Assembly: GCF_001885095.1 (NCBI RefSeq)
Contig: NZ_LZDD01000001.1
Span: 930,001-994,000, forward strand
Reading direction: 5' to 3'
DNA from: Streptococcus bovimastitidis
GTDB taxonomy: Bacteria > Bacillota > Bacilli > Lactobacillales > Streptococcaceae
DNA: 64,000 bases
Positions 8,454-18,742 of the stretch are shown here, piece after piece (position 1 is the first letter of the stretch; the number at the start of each line of letters is the position of its first letter). The translations under genes and the position numbers were made by a program. The notes below the pieces were generated by a model that saw only the letters and a list, made by a program, of their open reading frames with translations, ran no database searches and was not told the DNA's origin.

Positions 8454-8610
8454 AAGAAAACCTCTACATAGAGCAATTTTGTTCTATTTATTATACCCCT
8501 ACCTGTAAGCGTTGTCAATTTAATTTTATAAATAAAGCTTTTAAGTCATTTTTTTGTTTATGTCTTTTCATTATGCTATCATTATTTTAGTAAATACTTG
8601 GAGGTAGTTA

Positions 8611-9276
8611 ATGATGGATGACATCAGAAAAGTAATCGCAGATGCATATTATTTCCGCACAGCGGTTCGCGTCTATAATGACCGAAAAATCCCTGATGAG
8701 GATTTAAATCTGATACTAGATGCTGCTTGGCGAAGCCCTTCTTCGGTAGGACTTGAAGGTTGGCGCTTTGTTGTCTTAAACAATGAAGATATCAAAAAAG
8801 AGATTAAAGAAGTTGCTTGGGGTGCTCAATACCAATTGGAAACGGCCAGCCACTTTATTCTCTTACTTGCTGAAAAAAATGCTCGCTATGACGGTGATTC
8901 CATGTATCAAAGTTTAGTTCGTAGAGGTATCCCAGATGGTGATGGCATAACAAGTCGTATTAAGACCTATGAAGATTTCCAAAAACGTGACATGCATATG
9001 GCCGATAACCCACGCGCCCTATTTGATTGGACTGCCAAACAAACTTACATCGCTCTTGGTAATATGATGACTAATGCAGCCCTTATGGGGATTGATTCCT
9101 GCCCAATTGAAGGCTTTGATTATGATAAAGTCAATGAAATCCTTGCCAAACATGGCGTACTTGACCCTGAAAAAGAAGGTATCGCCAGCATGTTATCCCT
9201 TGGTTATCGCTTAAGGGACCCTCGACATCCACAAAACCGTAAACCTCGAGAACACGTTATCACCTATTTTGATTAA
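8611..9276 (+). CDS. NAD(P)H-dependent nitroreductase family protein
   Basis: A 221-residue flavoprotein of the nitroreductase superfamily, FMN-binding and dimeric. The N-terminal RTAVRVYNDRKIPDEDL and the downstream SPSSVGLEGWRF are the usual FMN-contact motifs; the C-terminal SLGYRLRDPRHPQNRKPRE matches the NfsB/YfkO type. It would reduce quinones or nitroaromatics. Two ATGs (8611, 8614) follow a GGAGG site; 8611 has 6-nt spacing and is used here. The glyoxalase gene follows after 12 bp, suggesting a two-gene detoxification operon. Confidence 0.9.
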   Translation: MMDDIRKVIADAYYFRTAVRVYNDRKIPDEDLNLILDAAWRSPSSVGLEGWRFVVLNNEDIKKEIKEVAWGAQYQLETASHFILLLAEKNARYDGDSMYQSLVRRGIPDGDGITSRIKTYEDFQKRDMHMADNPRALFDWTAKQTYIALGNMMTNAALMGIDSCPIEGFDYDKVNEILAKHGVLDPEKEGIASMLSLGYRLRDPRHPQNRKPREHVITYFD

Positions 9277-9288
9277 GGAGAAATTATT

Positions 9289-9669
9289 ATGAAAGCATTA
9301 CATACCTGTATACGCGTTAAGGATTTAGAAGCCTCTGTCAACTTCTATACACAAGCATTTCCCTTTAAAGAAACACGTCGTCGTGATTTTCCCGACAAAC
9401 AATTCACCCTTGTCTACTTAGCCCTAGAAGGTGAAGACTATGAATTAGAATTGACCTATAATTACGACCATGAAGCCTACGATTTAGGAAATGGTTACGG
9501 ACATATTGCAGTAGGTAGTGACAATTTTCAAGAAGACCACGACATGCATGTCAAAGCTGGTTATCCCGTCACTGATATTAAAGGTTTAACAGCAACATCA
9601 GCTTCCTACTACTTCATCCAAGACCCAGATGGCTATAAAATTGAAGTCATTGATATTAGTAAAAAATAA
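9289..9669 (+). CDS. gloA: Lactoylglutathione lyase (glyoxalase I)
   Basis: A 126-residue member of the VOC superfamily that isomerises the methylglyoxal-thiol hemithioacetal. The four metal ligands are in place: His5 (HTCIRV), Glu54 (YELELTYN), His72 (YGHIAV) and Glu119 (YKIEVI). Length and the DPDGYKIEV ending are typical. It follows the nitroreductase gene by 12 bp with a GGAG ribosome-binding site. Methylglyoxal detoxification suits a glycolysis-dependent organism. Confidence 0.93.
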   Translation: MKALHTCIRVKDLEASVNFYTQAFPFKETRRRDFPDKQFTLVYLALEGEDYELELTYNYDHEAYDLGNGYGHIAVGSDNFQEDHDMHVKAGYPVTDIKGLTATSASYYFIQDPDGYKIEVIDISKK

Positions 9670-9683
9670 TTGTTCTGAAAATA

Positions 9684-9727
9684 AAAATAAGACCTAGAAG
9701 TCATTTTTGATTTCTAAGTCTTATTTT
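9684..9727. terminator. Bidirectional terminator, gloA / smpB
   Basis: Long hairpin with AATAAGAC...GTCTTATT arms and a 12-base loop, A-rich on one flank and T-rich on the other, between convergent gloA and smpB. Confidence 0.8.
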
Positions 9728-9728
9728 C

Positions 9729-10196
9729 TTATCTACTATTTATACTTTTCATGACACGTTTGATATCACGGTCCTGCTCCTTGCGTTTGAGGCTTTCGCG
9801 TTTATCATAGTCGTGTTTCCCTTTAGCCAACCCAATCAAAACTTTAGCAAAGCCATCTTTGAGATAGACTTTGAGCGGAATCAAGGTCATACCGCTGCCT
9901 TTAAGCTCGTTTTCTAAGCGCTGGATTTCTCTTTTTTTGAGTAATAGCTTGCGCGTTCTGTCAGGATCTTGATTCCATATATTGCCATTTTCAAAGGGGG
10001 CAATATGGACATTGACCAACCAGGCTTCACCATGTTTGATTTGGGCAAAGCCGTCCTTTAATTGGATCCGAGCTGCGCGAACACTTTTAATTTCTGTCCC
10101 AGTTAAGACGATCCCAGCTTCAATGGTTTCGACAATATGGTAATCGTGACTTGCTTTTTTATTTTGTGCCAGTAAATTTCCCTGACCTTTTGCCAT
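9729..10196 (-). CDS. smpB: SsrA-binding protein SmpB
   Basis: A 155-residue oligonucleotide-fold protein that binds tmRNA and brings it to stalled ribosomes. The family features are the [27 protein letters not shown] start, [18 protein letters not shown], and the basic C-terminal tail that inserts into the mRNA channel. It starts 3 bp after the rnr stop, so the two are cotranscribed. RNase R degrades mRNAs released by trans-translation, which explains the pairing. Confidence 0.97.
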   Translation of the reverse strand: MAKGQGNLLAQNKKASHDYHIVETIEAGIVLTGTEIKSVRAARIQLKDGFAQIKHGEAWLVNVHIAPFENGNIWNQDPDRTRKLLLKKREIQRLENELKGSGMTLIPLKVYLKDGFAKVLIGLAKGKHDYDKRESLKRKEQDRDIKRVMKSINSR

Positions 10197-10199
10197 AGT

Positions 10200-12551
10200 T
10201 TATCCTTTCCTTTTCTTTTTCTTCTTGGCCGCATCTTTATAAAAAGCTTTTTGAGCTGTCTTGCCTTGGCCGTTTTTAGTTCTTAAGTGGCCTGACTGAT
10301 TGTTACGGTCATTGGCATCTTTTAAAGCAGAGCCATTTCGGTTTCCTCTTGAAGAACCAGTATTACGTTTACCTCTTATGTCACTCTTGTCTGGCTTAGC
10401 CATTTTTTCCACCACATCAAAGCTACTTGGAAGATATTCAAAATCAATATCGCCTGTTTCTTTGTCAGCTCTCACTAACTTGACTTGGATAGATTGTCCA
10501 ACCTTGAAGACTTTGCCTGACTTCTCACCTTGTAGACTCATGGTCCGCTCATTATAGTTATAGTACTCAGGCAAACTTGTAACATGAATCAGGCCTTCAA
10601 TGGTGTTTGGAAGTTCAACAAAGAGTCCAAATTTAACCACGCTAGCCACAATAGCATCAAAGGTTTCGCCAACATGTTCTTCCATGTATTCGGCTTTTTT
10701 CATGGCTTCAACCAAGCGTTCAGCATCAATAGCACGTCGTTCTAAACGAGAGGATGATGTCGCTAATTCTGGAATGACTGCAGCAAAATGCTCGCGTTTG
10801 TCATCAGTTGCTTGGGTATATTCACGAATCATCCGGTGAACTAACAAGTCGGGATAACGACGGATTGGACTGGTGAAATGAGTATAATATTCTGCTGCCA
10901 ATCCGTAATGTCCATGATTAGTTTCTGAATAGCGAGCTTGTTGCATAGAGCGTAGTAGCATCATATTGAGTACTTCTGCTCCGGGTTGCCCCTCAACTTT
11001 AATCATGAAGTCTTGGAGTGCTTCCTGGCTAATTTTAGTAGCTGTCCCTTTGATTTGAATGCCAAAGACACTAGCGTAATCAATAAATTTTTGTAATTTT
11101 TCAGATTTAGGTTCTTCATGGACACGGTAAATGAATGGGTATTTGGCCCTTGAAAAATGTTCTGCCACACACTCATTGGCCGCCAACATAAAGGACTCAA
11201 TCATCCGCTCAGCGATTCCTCGCGTGCGAACAACGATGTCAACAGGCATCCCTTTATCATTAACAATAATACGTGCCTCTGAAGTATCAAAATTAAGGGC
11301 TCCCCGTTTAATGCGCATAGCCTCAAGAATCTTATGTAGAGCTACCATATGGTCAACTGACTCTTTGATTGCAGCAAACTCTGTCAACGTCTCTTCATCA
11401 CCAGCAATCATGTCGTTAACAGCCGAATAAGTCATTCGGAAAGTCGTATTAATTACTGATTGACAAATTTGATGGTTAATAACGTGACCATTAGCATCAA
11501 TTTCCATAATAGCAGATTGGGTTAAACGGTCCACATTTGGATTTAAAGAGCAAATACCATTAGACAATCGTTCCGGTAACATTGGCACAACCCGGTCAGT
11601 AACATAAACGGAAGTTCCACGTTCGATGGCTTCTTTGTCCAAAGCAGAGCCTTCGGTCACATAGTAGGATACATCGGCAATATGAACTCCGAGTTCGTAA
11701 TTACCATTAGCCAATGGCTTGATATGAATAGCATCATCCAAGTCCTTAGCATCTGCCCCATCAATGGTGAAGGTAATTTCTTTGCGTAGATCAATCCGTC
11801 CCACTAAATCTTTATCAGATGGTGCATCTGCAATGGCATTAGCTTCCTCTAAAACAGCATCAGGAAATTCAGAAACAATATCCATTGATTCCAAGACTTC
11901 TAAGACATCAATCCCGACATCCCCTTGGTGACCAACAATATCACGAACATTTCCTACAAAATAGTCATGACCACGCGTTGGGTATTTTTCAATATCAACC
12001 TTAATAATTTCAGTTCCATCTAAGACAACAGGTTCTTTTTTAATATATATTTTTTGTTGCACTTTCTGGTTTTTAGATTTAATATAACCAGCATATTTTG
12101 GCTTATCGTCATCTAAAATAAATTTACCAACAACTGTTTTTAAGGCTCGCTCAACAATTCCAACAACCTTTGCTTCAGCTGCTGTTCCTTTAAGGCGATC
12201 AGCTGGCTTTTTAATCGCCACTTCTACTAAGTCACCGTCGATAGCGTAGCCGATATCATTGCGACCGATAAACATATCATCTTCAGTATCACTAACTTGT
12301 AGGAAGCCAAAGCCAGCTTTATTGGCACGAAAAGTTCCTTGCACCGTAATCAGCTTTTTTTCTTCTCTTGGTTTCCGTAAACTGATGCTGCCATCATTAT
12401 CGAAACGTAAGAGACGCTGACTTTCCATTTTGGATATTTCTTTAATTAAACTAGGGAATTTTTGCGCCCCAGCCATATCTAAAGCAGCCGCAATGGCATT
12501 AATATTGGACTTGCCGTTTTCCTTTAGATAGTTAATAATATTTTCTTTCAT
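10200..12551 (-). CDS. rnr: Ribonuclease R
   Basis: A 783-residue RNB-family 3'-5' exoribonuclease. Order: N-terminal winged helix (about 1-60), cold-shock domains (about 70-220), RNB catalytic domain with TIDGADAKDLDDAIHI carrying the metal-binding aspartates, an S1 domain (about 620-705), and a very basic tail (KKKKKRKG) typical of RNase R. It degrades structured RNA and takes part in quality control with SmpB. It lies in the pmrA-rpmG-secG-rnr-smpB order, but a hairpin precedes it, so it may also have its own promoter in 12552-12600. Confidence 0.97.
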   Translation of the reverse strand: MKENIINYLKENGKSNINAIAAALDMAGAQKFPSLIKEISKMESQRLLRFDNDGSISLRKPREEKKLITVQGTFRANKAGFGFLQVSDTEDDMFIGRNDIGYAIDGDLVEVAIKKPADRLKGTAAEAKVVGIVERALKTVVGKFILDDDKPKYAGYIKSKNQKVQQKIYIKKEPVVLDGTEIIKVDIEKYPTRGHDYFVGNVRDIVGHQGDVGIDVLEVLESMDIVSEFPDAVLEEANAIADAPSDKDLVGRIDLRKEITFTIDGADAKDLDDAIHIKPLANGNYELGVHIADVSYYVTEGSALDKEAIERGTSVYVTDRVVPMLPERLSNGICSLNPNVDRLTQSAIMEIDANGHVINHQICQSVINTTFRMTYSAVNDMIAGDEETLTEFAAIKESVDHMVALHKILEAMRIKRGALNFDTSEARIIVNDKGMPVDIVVRTRGIAERMIESFMLAANECVAEHFSRAKYPFIYRVHEEPKSEKLQKFIDYASVFGIQIKGTATKISQEALQDFMIKVEGQPGAEVLNMMLLRSMQQARYSETNHGHYGLAAEYYTHFTSPIRRYPDLLVHRMIREYTQATDDKREHFAAVIPELATSSSRLERRAIDAERLVEAMKKAEYMEEHVGETFDAIVASVVKFGLFVELPNTIEGLIHVTSLPEYYNYNERTMSLQGEKSGKVFKVGQSIQVKLVRADKETGDIDFEYLPSSFDVVEKMAKPDKSDIRGKRNTGSSRGNRNGSALKDANDRNNQSGHLRTKNGQGKTAQKAFYKDAAKKKKKRKG

Positions 12552-12600
12552 AAAACCTAATTTCTATTTCTTTAAGTGTACGACTATTTGTCAATCTCAT

Positions 12601-12634
12601 AAAAAAATGAGCTAGACTAACTCTGTCAAGCTCA
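12601..12634 (-). terminator. Terminator between secG and rnr
   Basis: TGAGCT and AGCTCA outer arms, with GAC/GTC inside and a T7 run on the minus strand. It lies just after the secG stop and may limit read-through into rnr. Confidence 0.75.
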
Positions 12635-12638
12635 CTCT

Positions 12639-12875
12639 CTATTTACTTGATAAAACAGCAAGCACAAGTGCGATAGCTAGCCAGAAAAAGACTAGAATTG
12701 CTGTAAAGCGTTGCATGAATGCTTCAAAACCACGAGCTTTTGTCCGCTCAAATAAAGCTTCTGAACCACTGCTATCAAAAACATTACTGCTTGGGTTCTT
12801 TTGTGGTTGCATAAAGATAGCAATCACTAATAAAACTGATAAAACAAGCAATACTGTGAGTAGTAAGTTGTACAT
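12639..12875 (-). CDS. secG: Preprotein translocase subunit SecG
   Basis: A 78-residue membrane protein with two hydrophobic helices (about 4-22 and 56-76) joined by a polar loop containing QKNPSSN. It is the small accessory subunit of SecYEG and helps SecA cycling. A GTGGAGG ribosome-binding site precedes the ATG. It lies between rpmG and rnr, as in related streptococci. Confidence 0.95.
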   Translation of the reverse strand: MYNLLLTVLLVLSVLLVIAIFMQPQKNPSSNVFDSSGSEALFERTKARGFEAFMQRFTAILVFFWLAIALVLAVLSSK

Positions 12876-12919
12876 GTTTATTCCTCCACTATAGTCTTCT
12901 CATTTTAGCACAATAATCA

Positions 12920-13066
12920 CTAAGATTCAACATGTAAGGTTACTTTTCTCTCTTTTGGACAATACTTGGGAACCTGAATTTTCTCAGGATGATTGGTCTT
13001 GTTTTTACTGGTCAGATAATTCTTACTTCCGCACTCGCTACACTTTAAATTGATTTTAACTCTCAC
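12920..13066 (-). CDS. rpmG: 50S ribosomal protein L33 (48 residues, GTG start)
   Basis: The minus strand reads [18 protein letters not shown]... through [16 protein letters not shown], a complete L33. The GTG start at 13066 overlaps the pmrA stop by 4 nt (GTGA), so translation is probably coupled. It carries Cys9, Cys12 and Cys36, but the fourth zinc-ligand position of the C-P-x-C knuckle is a glutamate. This pattern occurs in other streptococcal L33 copies as I recall, so it need not be a defect. Confidence 0.93.
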   Translation of the reverse strand: MRVKINLKCSECGSKNYLTSKNKTNHPEKIQVPKYCPKERKVTLHVES

Positions 13067-14280
13067 ACAATATCCTTAACCTTAATAAATTTTCGAAAAT
13101 TAATAACACACCAAACAAGATTGACCAAAACGATGGCACTTGTGACAAAGAAGACGGACCTATAACCTAAAAGGATAGCCACATTTGATCCAATGAAAGG
13201 ACCGATGACTTGGCCAATATTCATAAACATTTGATTAAAGGAGAAAATCCGTGAAATGCCTTCTCGTGGTGTTATTCGAGTCAGCAAGGAATTAATGCTT
13301 GGCATTAAGGCACCGACACCAAAACCATAAGCAAATCTAAGAAGTCCCAATTGTAAGCTAGTGGTTGCTAAAGCAGTAAAGAAATACATAATAAAACTGT
13401 AAAAGAGTGCCATCAGCAACATGCGATGATTACCGATTTTATCCCCTAGTTTACCTAAAGTTGAACTACTTAACAAACTGGAAACACCCATTGCTGAAAC
13501 AATCAGACCAGAAACAAACATCAGATTTTCAGTCTGACCTAAATGCCTAATATACAAGGTCAAAATTGGAGCTACCGATTGAGCTGAAATCTGGATAATC
13601 ATACTGGTTACAAAAAGACTAACCATGATTTTACGACTCTTGACCCGTTTTAAAACTAAATGCGTAGGAACTACTTGAGACTTAGTAATAGGTTGAAAAT
13701 CTTCCTTAACAAAGAAGATAGTCATTATGGTACAAATCATAAGAATGAGACCCACTAAGAGGAAAACTAGCCGAATCCCAACGAGTTCTGCTAAAATCCC
13801 ACCGATTAGGGGACCAATCAGCATACCAGCCGTAACTCCGGTCCCAAGCGTTCCAAGTGCATAACCAGTCTTATCACGGGGGATTTGACTAGCAATCAAT
13901 GCCGTCGAATTAGGGACGTAACCAGCAAAAACACCATTTAAAAGCCTTAGAATAATTAGCCAATGGACATTGGGAATAAAGGCTAGGCCACCCATAGTAA
14001 AAGTCATCATTAAGGAAGCACGAACCATCATCGGTTTTCGACCATAGCGATCCGCTAAGCGCCCCCAAATGGGAGCAAAAACAGCCGAAGCAAGGGCAGA
14101 AATAGCTACTGCTAGCCCTGCATACCACTCTATTTGATTCTTAGCAACACCTAAATTTTCTACAAAAAGTGGCATAAACGGCATGACAAGCGAAAAGCTT
14201 GCCCCAGTAAAAAAGGTACCGAGCCAAGCCACTTTCAAATTTTGTTTCCAATTTACGGTTTCTATTACATTTTCATCAAT
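13063..14280 (-). CDS. pmrA: MFS multidrug efflux protein, PmrA-like
   Basis: A twelve-helix major facilitator close in sequence pattern to pneumococcal PmrA, a fluoroquinolone/dye exporter. The loop 2-3 motif [13 protein letters not shown] and the motif-C region ([14 protein letters not shown]) are intact. The first recognised start is TTG at 14238 (391 residues). However, conserved residues of the family N-terminus ([12 protein letters not shown]) continue upstream in frame, and the frame stays open to 14286 with no ATG, GTG or other TTG. The coordinates given run to an ATT codon at 14280 (405 residues), near the pneumococcal length of about 399. The start is therefore uncertain. rpmG follows with a 4-nt overlap. 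Confidence 0.85.
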   Translation of the reverse strand: MDENVIETVNWKQNLKVAWLGTFFTGASFSLVMPFMPLFVENLGVAKNQIEWYAGLAVAISALASAVFAPIWGRLADRYGRKPMMVRASLMMTFTMGGLAFIPNVHWLIILRLLNGVFAGYVPNSTALIASQIPRDKTGYALGTLGTGVTAGMLIGPLIGGILAELVGIRLVFLLVGLILMICTIMTIFFVKEDFQPITKSQVVPTHLVLKRVKSRKIMVSLFVTSMIIQISAQSVAPILTLYIRHLGQTENLMFVSGLIVSAMGVSSLLSSSTLGKLGDKIGNHRMLLMALFYSFIMYFFTALATTSLQLGLLRFAYGFGVGALMPSINSLLTRITPREGISRIFSFNQMFMNIGQVIGPFIGSNVAILLGYRSVFFVTSAIVLVNLVWCVINFRKFIKVKDIV

Positions 14281-14555
14281 AAGACTTCACTTCTTTCCAA
14301 AAAAACGCTCTTACTATTATAACATATTTTTCACAAAGATTTAAGGAAACTTTTAAATCAATAATAGAAAAAGTAACTTTCCAAATAAATAGAAAGGATA
14401 TTTTTGAAAATCATTTTATAGCTACAGGTTATTGCTCACTGACAAAGGAAAGCCAATCAAACAGTAACAAAGCTTTCTGATTACTTGCATAAGATAACAA
14501 AAAATAATATTGTCAAAATCTATTGTTTACTAAACAAATTAACGTTATTCACTTA

Positions 14556-16070
14556 TTACTTACGAAGGGAACCTAATAAGCCACGCACCAATTCACGGCC
14601 AATTGTTCTTACGGCTGTGCTAATGAAAGCATCTGTCGCTTTTTCAACAACGGTTTTACGTTGGCGTCCGCCAGTACTTCTTCTAGCTAAGCGTTCAGCT
14701 TCAATTCTGTCTCTTTCAGCTGCTTTTGCAGCTTCTTTTTCGGCTTTTTCTCTTTCCTTAGCTAATTCAGCCTCTTTGGTAGCTGCTTCTTCACCTAAAA
14801 CTTTGGTTGCCAGTTTTTCGTAGGCTGATTCCCGGTCAATGGTCTGACTGTATTTGCTTTGGAAGGGCGACGCTTGAACTAAGCTTTGCAATTCCCCATC
14901 AGTCATCACATCAAAGGAACTCTTAGGCGGCATAACAAAGGCCCGTTCCACTATACTTGGTTGTCCTTTGTCATTTAAGGCTGAAATTAGGGCTTCACCG
15001 ACTTCTAATTCTGTGATCACTGTTGCGACATCCAGCTCTGGATTTTGGCGGAAAGTATCAGCAGCCACGCGAACGGCTTTTTGTTCTTTAGGCGTATAAG
15101 CACGGAGGGCGTGTTGGACACGATTACCTAATTGGGCAAGGACTGTTTCTGGTAAATCCAATGGATTTTGGGTAACAAAGAAAATTCCCACACCTTTTGA
15201 ACGGATTAAACGAACGATTTGCTCTACTTTTTCAAGGAAAACTTTTGGTGCATCATTGAAGAGTAAATGCGCTTCATCAAAGAAGAAGACCATTTTTGGC
15301 TTATCAATATCTCCAACTTCTGGCAACAACTCATATAATTCAGATAGCATCCAAAGTAGGAAAGTGGTATATAGAGTTGGCGAGTTGAACAATTTAGTAG
15401 CATTTAAGACATTGATGGCACCTTGACCACTAGCCACATCCAACTGAATAAAGTCAGCAAGTTCCAAAGCCGGCTCACCAAAGAAGAGCTCTGCTCCTTC
15501 TTGTTCCAAGGTTAATAAGCTTCGTTGAATGGCACCAATTGATTGCTTGGCAATATTGCCATATTGACCTGAGTATGCACTGGCGTGATCAGAAACTTCT
15601 TTAAGAATTGCCTGCAAATCTTTAAGGTCAATCAGCAACCATCCACGCTCGTCAGCAATCTTGAAAACAATATTAAGAACGCCTGTTTGCGTATCATTTA
15701 AATCCAAAAGACGGGATAACATCAACGGTCCCATTTCAGAAATGGTCGTCCTTACGGGTTGTCCTTTTTCACCAAAAACATCCCAGAGTCGAATTGGAAA
15801 GGCTTGGGGACTGTAATCCGTAATTCCTAATTTATCGAGTCGTGCTTGTAATTTATCATTAACTTGACCAGCTTTAGCAAGGTTACTTAGATCACCTTTA
15901 ATATCTGCTAGAAAGACCGGTACACCAGCTAAACTTAATTGCTCAGCCAAAACCTTTAAGGTCACTGTCTTACCTGTTCCGGTTGCTCCTGCAATCAGTC
16001 CGTGACGGTTGAGCATATTTAATTGAAACTCAATTGGCGTTTTGCCTTTTGCAATGGTAATAGTTGCCAT
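14556..16070 (-). CDS. HerA-like ATPase, DUF853 (YjgR) family
   Basis: A 504-residue P-loop ATPase. Walker A is GATGTGKT (28-35) and Walker B lies in [13 protein letters not shown] charged, probably coiled segment rich in Ala, Glu and Lys (about 415-465) precedes a conserved C-terminal tail, [13 protein letters not shown]. The family is annotated as a bacterial HerA-type helicase/translocase, but its cellular role is unproven. There is no adjacent nuclease (NurA) gene, so it does not look like a resection pair. Confidence 0.85.
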   Translation of the reverse strand: MATITIAKGKTPIEFQLNMLNRHGLIAGATGTGKTVTLKVLAEQLSLAGVPVFLADIKGDLSNLAKAGQVNDKLQARLDKLGITDYSPQAFPIRLWDVFGEKGQPVRTTISEMGPLMLSRLLDLNDTQTGVLNIVFKIADERGWLLIDLKDLQAILKEVSDHASAYSGQYGNIAKQSIGAIQRSLLTLEQEGAELFFGEPALELADFIQLDVASGQGAINVLNATKLFNSPTLYTTFLLWMLSELYELLPEVGDIDKPKMVFFFDEAHLLFNDAPKVFLEKVEQIVRLIRSKGVGIFFVTQNPLDLPETVLAQLGNRVQHALRAYTPKEQKAVRVAADTFRQNPELDVATVITELEVGEALISALNDKGQPSIVERAFVMPPKSSFDVMTDGELQSLVQASPFQSKYSQTIDRESAYEKLATKVLGEEAATKEAELAKEREKAEKEAAKAAERDRIEAERLARRSTGGRQRKTVVEKATDAFISTAVRTIGRELVRGLLGSLRK

Positions 16071-16158
16071 AACTACCTCTTTCTTATCTCCGCAAATCCC
16101 GAAGTTTTAGCACTTTATATTAATCAATTATATCACAAAATAGGGAAAATCAATTCTG

Positions 16159-16821
16159 CTAGCCTTTGGCTGATTCGTTCTTGTTTAAGTGGGGAAATAG
16201 CTTAAAGATACAGTCCAAACTGAGCTGCATAGCCCATCCCACCCCAAAGGCAAATAACAGAGTCCCAAGTCCTAAGGTCCCGCCTAAAATGTAACCAAGG
16301 AGGGAAACTGTTCCTTCGATTAGTGTGCGGACAATGGCCACGCGCCAACCAAAGACATAACACAAGCCAACTAAGAGGCCATCACGAGGCCCCGCCCCCT
16401 TATGGGAAGTCAGGTATAGAGCAGAAGCTATCCCTACGATGATGACGCCCGCTATGGTCAAGTAAATACGACTGATAAGGCTTGTTGGAGTTTCAAAATA
16501 GCTGACCATCTGACCAATGACAAAAGCAATGACGATGATATTGAGGACCGTCCCTAGGCCTGGCTTAATATGAAGAGGAATCCAGAGGAAAAGAATTAGA
16601 CTGCTGATAATGAAAGTCATCCAGCCCAGGTCAATTTGAGTCGTCTGGGAAAGGCCAGTCGATAAAACAGTCCAAGGTGCAGAACCTAAATTGGCAATAA
16701 CCAGAAAGGACTCACCGACCCCATAAAGAATTAAGCCTAGAATCAGAACAAGAATGGAAAGTGGCTCAAGAGACCAATAGGTCTTACCTGTCCAAGGAGT
16801 TAAGGGGATCATTTTTTTCAA
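16159..16821 (-). CDS. YczE/YitT-family integral membrane protein
   Basis: A 220-residue protein with five or six hydrophobic segments. The motifs GLILYGVGESFLVIANLGSAPWTVL near the start and TSHKGAGPRDGLLVGL in the middle are characteristic of the YczE family. The function is not established; in Bacillus, YczE affects surfactin production. Its ATG overlaps the coaE stop by 4 nt (ATGA), so it ends a mutM-coaE-yczE operon. Confidence 0.85.
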   Translation of the reverse strand: MKKMIPLTPWTGKTYWSLEPLSILVLILGLILYGVGESFLVIANLGSAPWTVLSTGLSQTTQIDLGWMTFIISSLILFLWIPLHIKPGLGTVLNIIVIAFVIGQMVSYFETPTSLISRIYLTIAGVIIVGIASALYLTSHKGAGPRDGLLVGLCYVFGWRVAIVRTLIEGTVSLLGYILGGTLGLGTLLFAFGVGWAMQLSLDCIFKLFPHLNKNESAKG

Positions 16822-17420
16822 GATTTTTCTCCTCCCTCCAGCTCATTCAAAGCCTGATCAATCTGCTGATAAAGGGCAGGCAAATCACCACTATTATCAA
16901 AAATCCGGTCAGCAAATACCTTTTTATCCTCCAAAGGCATCTGACTGGCTAAGCGTACCAGCGCTTCCTCCTCAGAGTAATTGTTACGAGCCATTAAACG
17001 GCTGACTTGGATATCCTTTGGCACGAAAACCAACCAAATAGCATCAAACCACTCTTGATAGCCCAACTCTATTAATAAGGGAATATCCATGAAAAATATG
17101 GTCTCAGTCGCAGCCAAGCTATCCTTAGCCTTTTTCAATTCTTGGTGGATAATCTGATTTTGAATCTTGGCAGAGAGGACCCGATTTTCTGGACTCGAAA
17201 AAATCATGGCAGACAACTTAGGTCTATCCAAATTCCCATCCTCAGCCAAAATATCTGGGCCAAAGTTCTTTACCAAAGCTTCATATAGACGACCACCCTT
17301 AGCCTGCAAATCATGAACAACTTGGTCCGCATCTATCACTGGATAGCCGGCCTGACGCACTTGCTTCACTAAAGTTGATTTACCCGAGGCAATACCCCCA
17401 GTGATTCCAATAATTGTCAT
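16818..17420 (-). CDS. coaE: Dephospho-CoA kinase
   Basis: Catalyses the last step of coenzyme A synthesis, phosphorylating the 3'-hydroxyl of dephospho-CoA. The 200 residues begin [16 protein letters not shown] with the P-loop (about 8-16), followed by [11 protein letters not shown] and the DIPLLIE motif. The start at 17420 is preferred to an earlier in-frame ATG at 17501, because it gives the normal N-terminus and overlaps the mutM stop by 4 nt (ATGA). Translation is probably coupled to mutM on one side and the yczE-like gene on the other. Confidence 0.95.
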   Translation of the reverse strand: MTIIGITGGIASGKSTLVKQVRQAGYPVIDADQVVHDLQAKGGRLYEALVKNFGPDILAEDGNLDRPKLSAMIFSSPENRVLSAKIQNQIIHQELKKAKDSLAATETIFFMDIPLLIELGYQEWFDAIWLVFVPKDIQVSRLMARNNYSEEEALVRLASQMPLEDKKVFADRIFDNSGDLPALYQQIDQALNELEGGEKS

Positions 17421-18238
17421 ATCTTTTGACACTTGGGACAAAAATGCGTCCCTCTCCCTCCAACTTTTATTTTCATAATTTCTGTACCACATCGCGGACA
17501 AGGAGCTCCATTTTGTCCATAAACCTGCAAATAATCTTGCATAGACCCATTCAGCCCCAAGGTATTTTGGTAAGTCCGAATGGTCGAACCACCTTTCTCG
17601 ATGGCAAAATTCAAAATAGCAATAGTCTGGTCGTGAATGCGTTTGATCTCAGCTTTCTTTAATTCTAAAGCCGGACGCAAAGGATGAACTTTTGCCGCCC
17701 AAAGAACCTCATCCACATAAATGTTACCCAGGCCAACCACTAATTTCTGTTCCAAAAGCAAAGGTTTGATAGGTTTTTTGGATAATCGCAGAGCAGTCTC
17801 AAATATTTTCAGCTTAAACTCATTCTTGGTCGGCTCAGGACCAAGCTTTCTCTGACTGAAGTACATATCAAGCCCATCCCGAGCGAGCAGTTCCAGGGTG
17901 CCGAATTTACGCACATCCTGATAAACCAAAGTTGAGCCATCCGTAAAATGGAAAAAGAAATGAAAATGCTTATTTTGCGGAATTCCGCCCTCAAAAAGCA
18001 AGTACTTGCCTTCCATGCGCAAGTGAGAAATCATGGAAAAATCACTAAAATGAAAAATCAAATACTTGCCACGACGACCAATAGAAAGAATTTCTTGGCC
18101 CATCAAATCGCCAGCAAAAGTGTGCGGATCGGAAACAATCATCTTAGGCACATTTACAGTAACCGATTTAACCACTTTTCCAATGACTAATTTTTGCAAG
18201 CCCCGACGAACTGTCTCTACCTCAGGTAATTCTGGCAT
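17417..18238 (-). CDS. mutM: Formamidopyrimidine-DNA glycosylase
   Basis: Removes 8-oxoguanine and formamidopyrimidines from DNA and nicks the abasic site. The 273 residues begin [14 protein letters not shown], with the catalytic Pro2 and Glu3. The C-terminus carries the zinc finger: CPRCG and, after [11 protein letters not shown]. The helix-two-turn-helix region before the finger includes [12 protein letters not shown]. All key residues are present. The gene is the first of the mutM-coaE-yczE set. Confidence 0.97.
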   Translation of the reverse strand: MPELPEVETVRRGLQKLVIGKVVKSVTVNVPKMIVSDPHTFAGDLMGQEILSIGRRGKYLIFHFSDFSMISHLRMEGKYLLFEGGIPQNKHFHFFFHFTDGSTLVYQDVRKFGTLELLARDGLDMYFSQRKLGPEPTKNEFKLKIFETALRLSKKPIKPLLLEQKLVVGLGNIYVDEVLWAAKVHPLRPALELKKAEIKRIHDQTIAILNFAIEKGGSTIRTYQNTLGLNGSMQDYLQVYGQNGAPCPRCGTEIMKIKVGGRGTHFCPKCQKI

Positions 18239-18385
18239 GATTCCTCCTTGTTTAAGTCATTATTTTTAGATCCAAAATGTTAAAAATGACTCTCTTGATT
18301 ACAATCATTTGGGATTAAAATCGCCTAATACCGAAATGACATTATTACATCTATTATAACACGATAAAAGGAGAGCTGAGCAATG

Positions 18386-18426
18386 AAAAAAGCAAGCCCC
18401 TGAGTGATGACTTGCCTATTTTTTTG
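18386..18426. terminator. Terminator hairpin after the immunity gene
   Basis: GCAAG and CTTGC arms (18392-18396 / 18411-18415) with a 14-base loop, A6 on the left and T-rich on the right, so it could act in both directions between mutM's upstream region and the immunity gene. Confidence 0.5.
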
Positions 18427-18442
18427 TGACATAAAAATATGA

Positions 18443-18742
18443 CTAATAACCATAGCGGATATTGGAAATCGCCCGCAATTGCTTCAAATAGTTAGATTCT
18501 TGTGGTGTCATGGAAATCTTTTCTTCTTTAAGAACTGAAGCAATTTCAACATTCAGCAGACTGAGAATTAAAGGCACCGAAGTCCCATTTGATTGCAGTT
18601 CATCGCGGTATTGACACAATACTTTTATAAAAGTCTGACTAGGATTATTCCCTTTTGAATGCGAAGCTATCAACAATTCAAGAATTGTCACTGCTTCTTC
18701 TTTTCTATCTTTACCACCTGAAAACCATTTTAAATAGGACAT
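18443..18742 (-). CDS. Bacteriocin immunity protein, enterocin-A immunity family
   Basis: A 99-residue, soluble, all-helical protein whose pattern fits the EntA_Immun family: an ILELL helix near residue 22, a KVLCQYRDELQ helix, PLILSLLNVEIASVL, then a C-terminal helix ending LKQLRAISNIRY. Such proteins protect cells from class IIa or related bacteriocins from the cytoplasmic side. No class II bacteriocin with a double-glycine leader is visible nearby, so this looks like an orphan immunity gene. It has its own terminator and lies 136 bp downstream of the ABC cassette in the same direction. Confidence 0.75.
   Translation of the reverse strand: MSYLKWFSGGKDRKEEAVTILELLIASHSKGNNPSQTFIKVLCQYRDELQSNGTSVPLILSLLNVEIASVLKEEKISMTPQESNYLKQLRAISNIRYGY

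Noticed and set aside
17421..17501. 27-residue N-terminal extension of coaE
   Set aside because: The family starts at MTIIGITGG; the extension lies inside the mutM zinc finger, and the ATG at 17420 makes a normal 4-nt overlap.
18383..18403. Six-codon leader-like frame with a GGAGAG site before a hairpin
   Set aside because: No gene on the plus strand follows; the hairpin is better explained as the terminator of the immunity gene.
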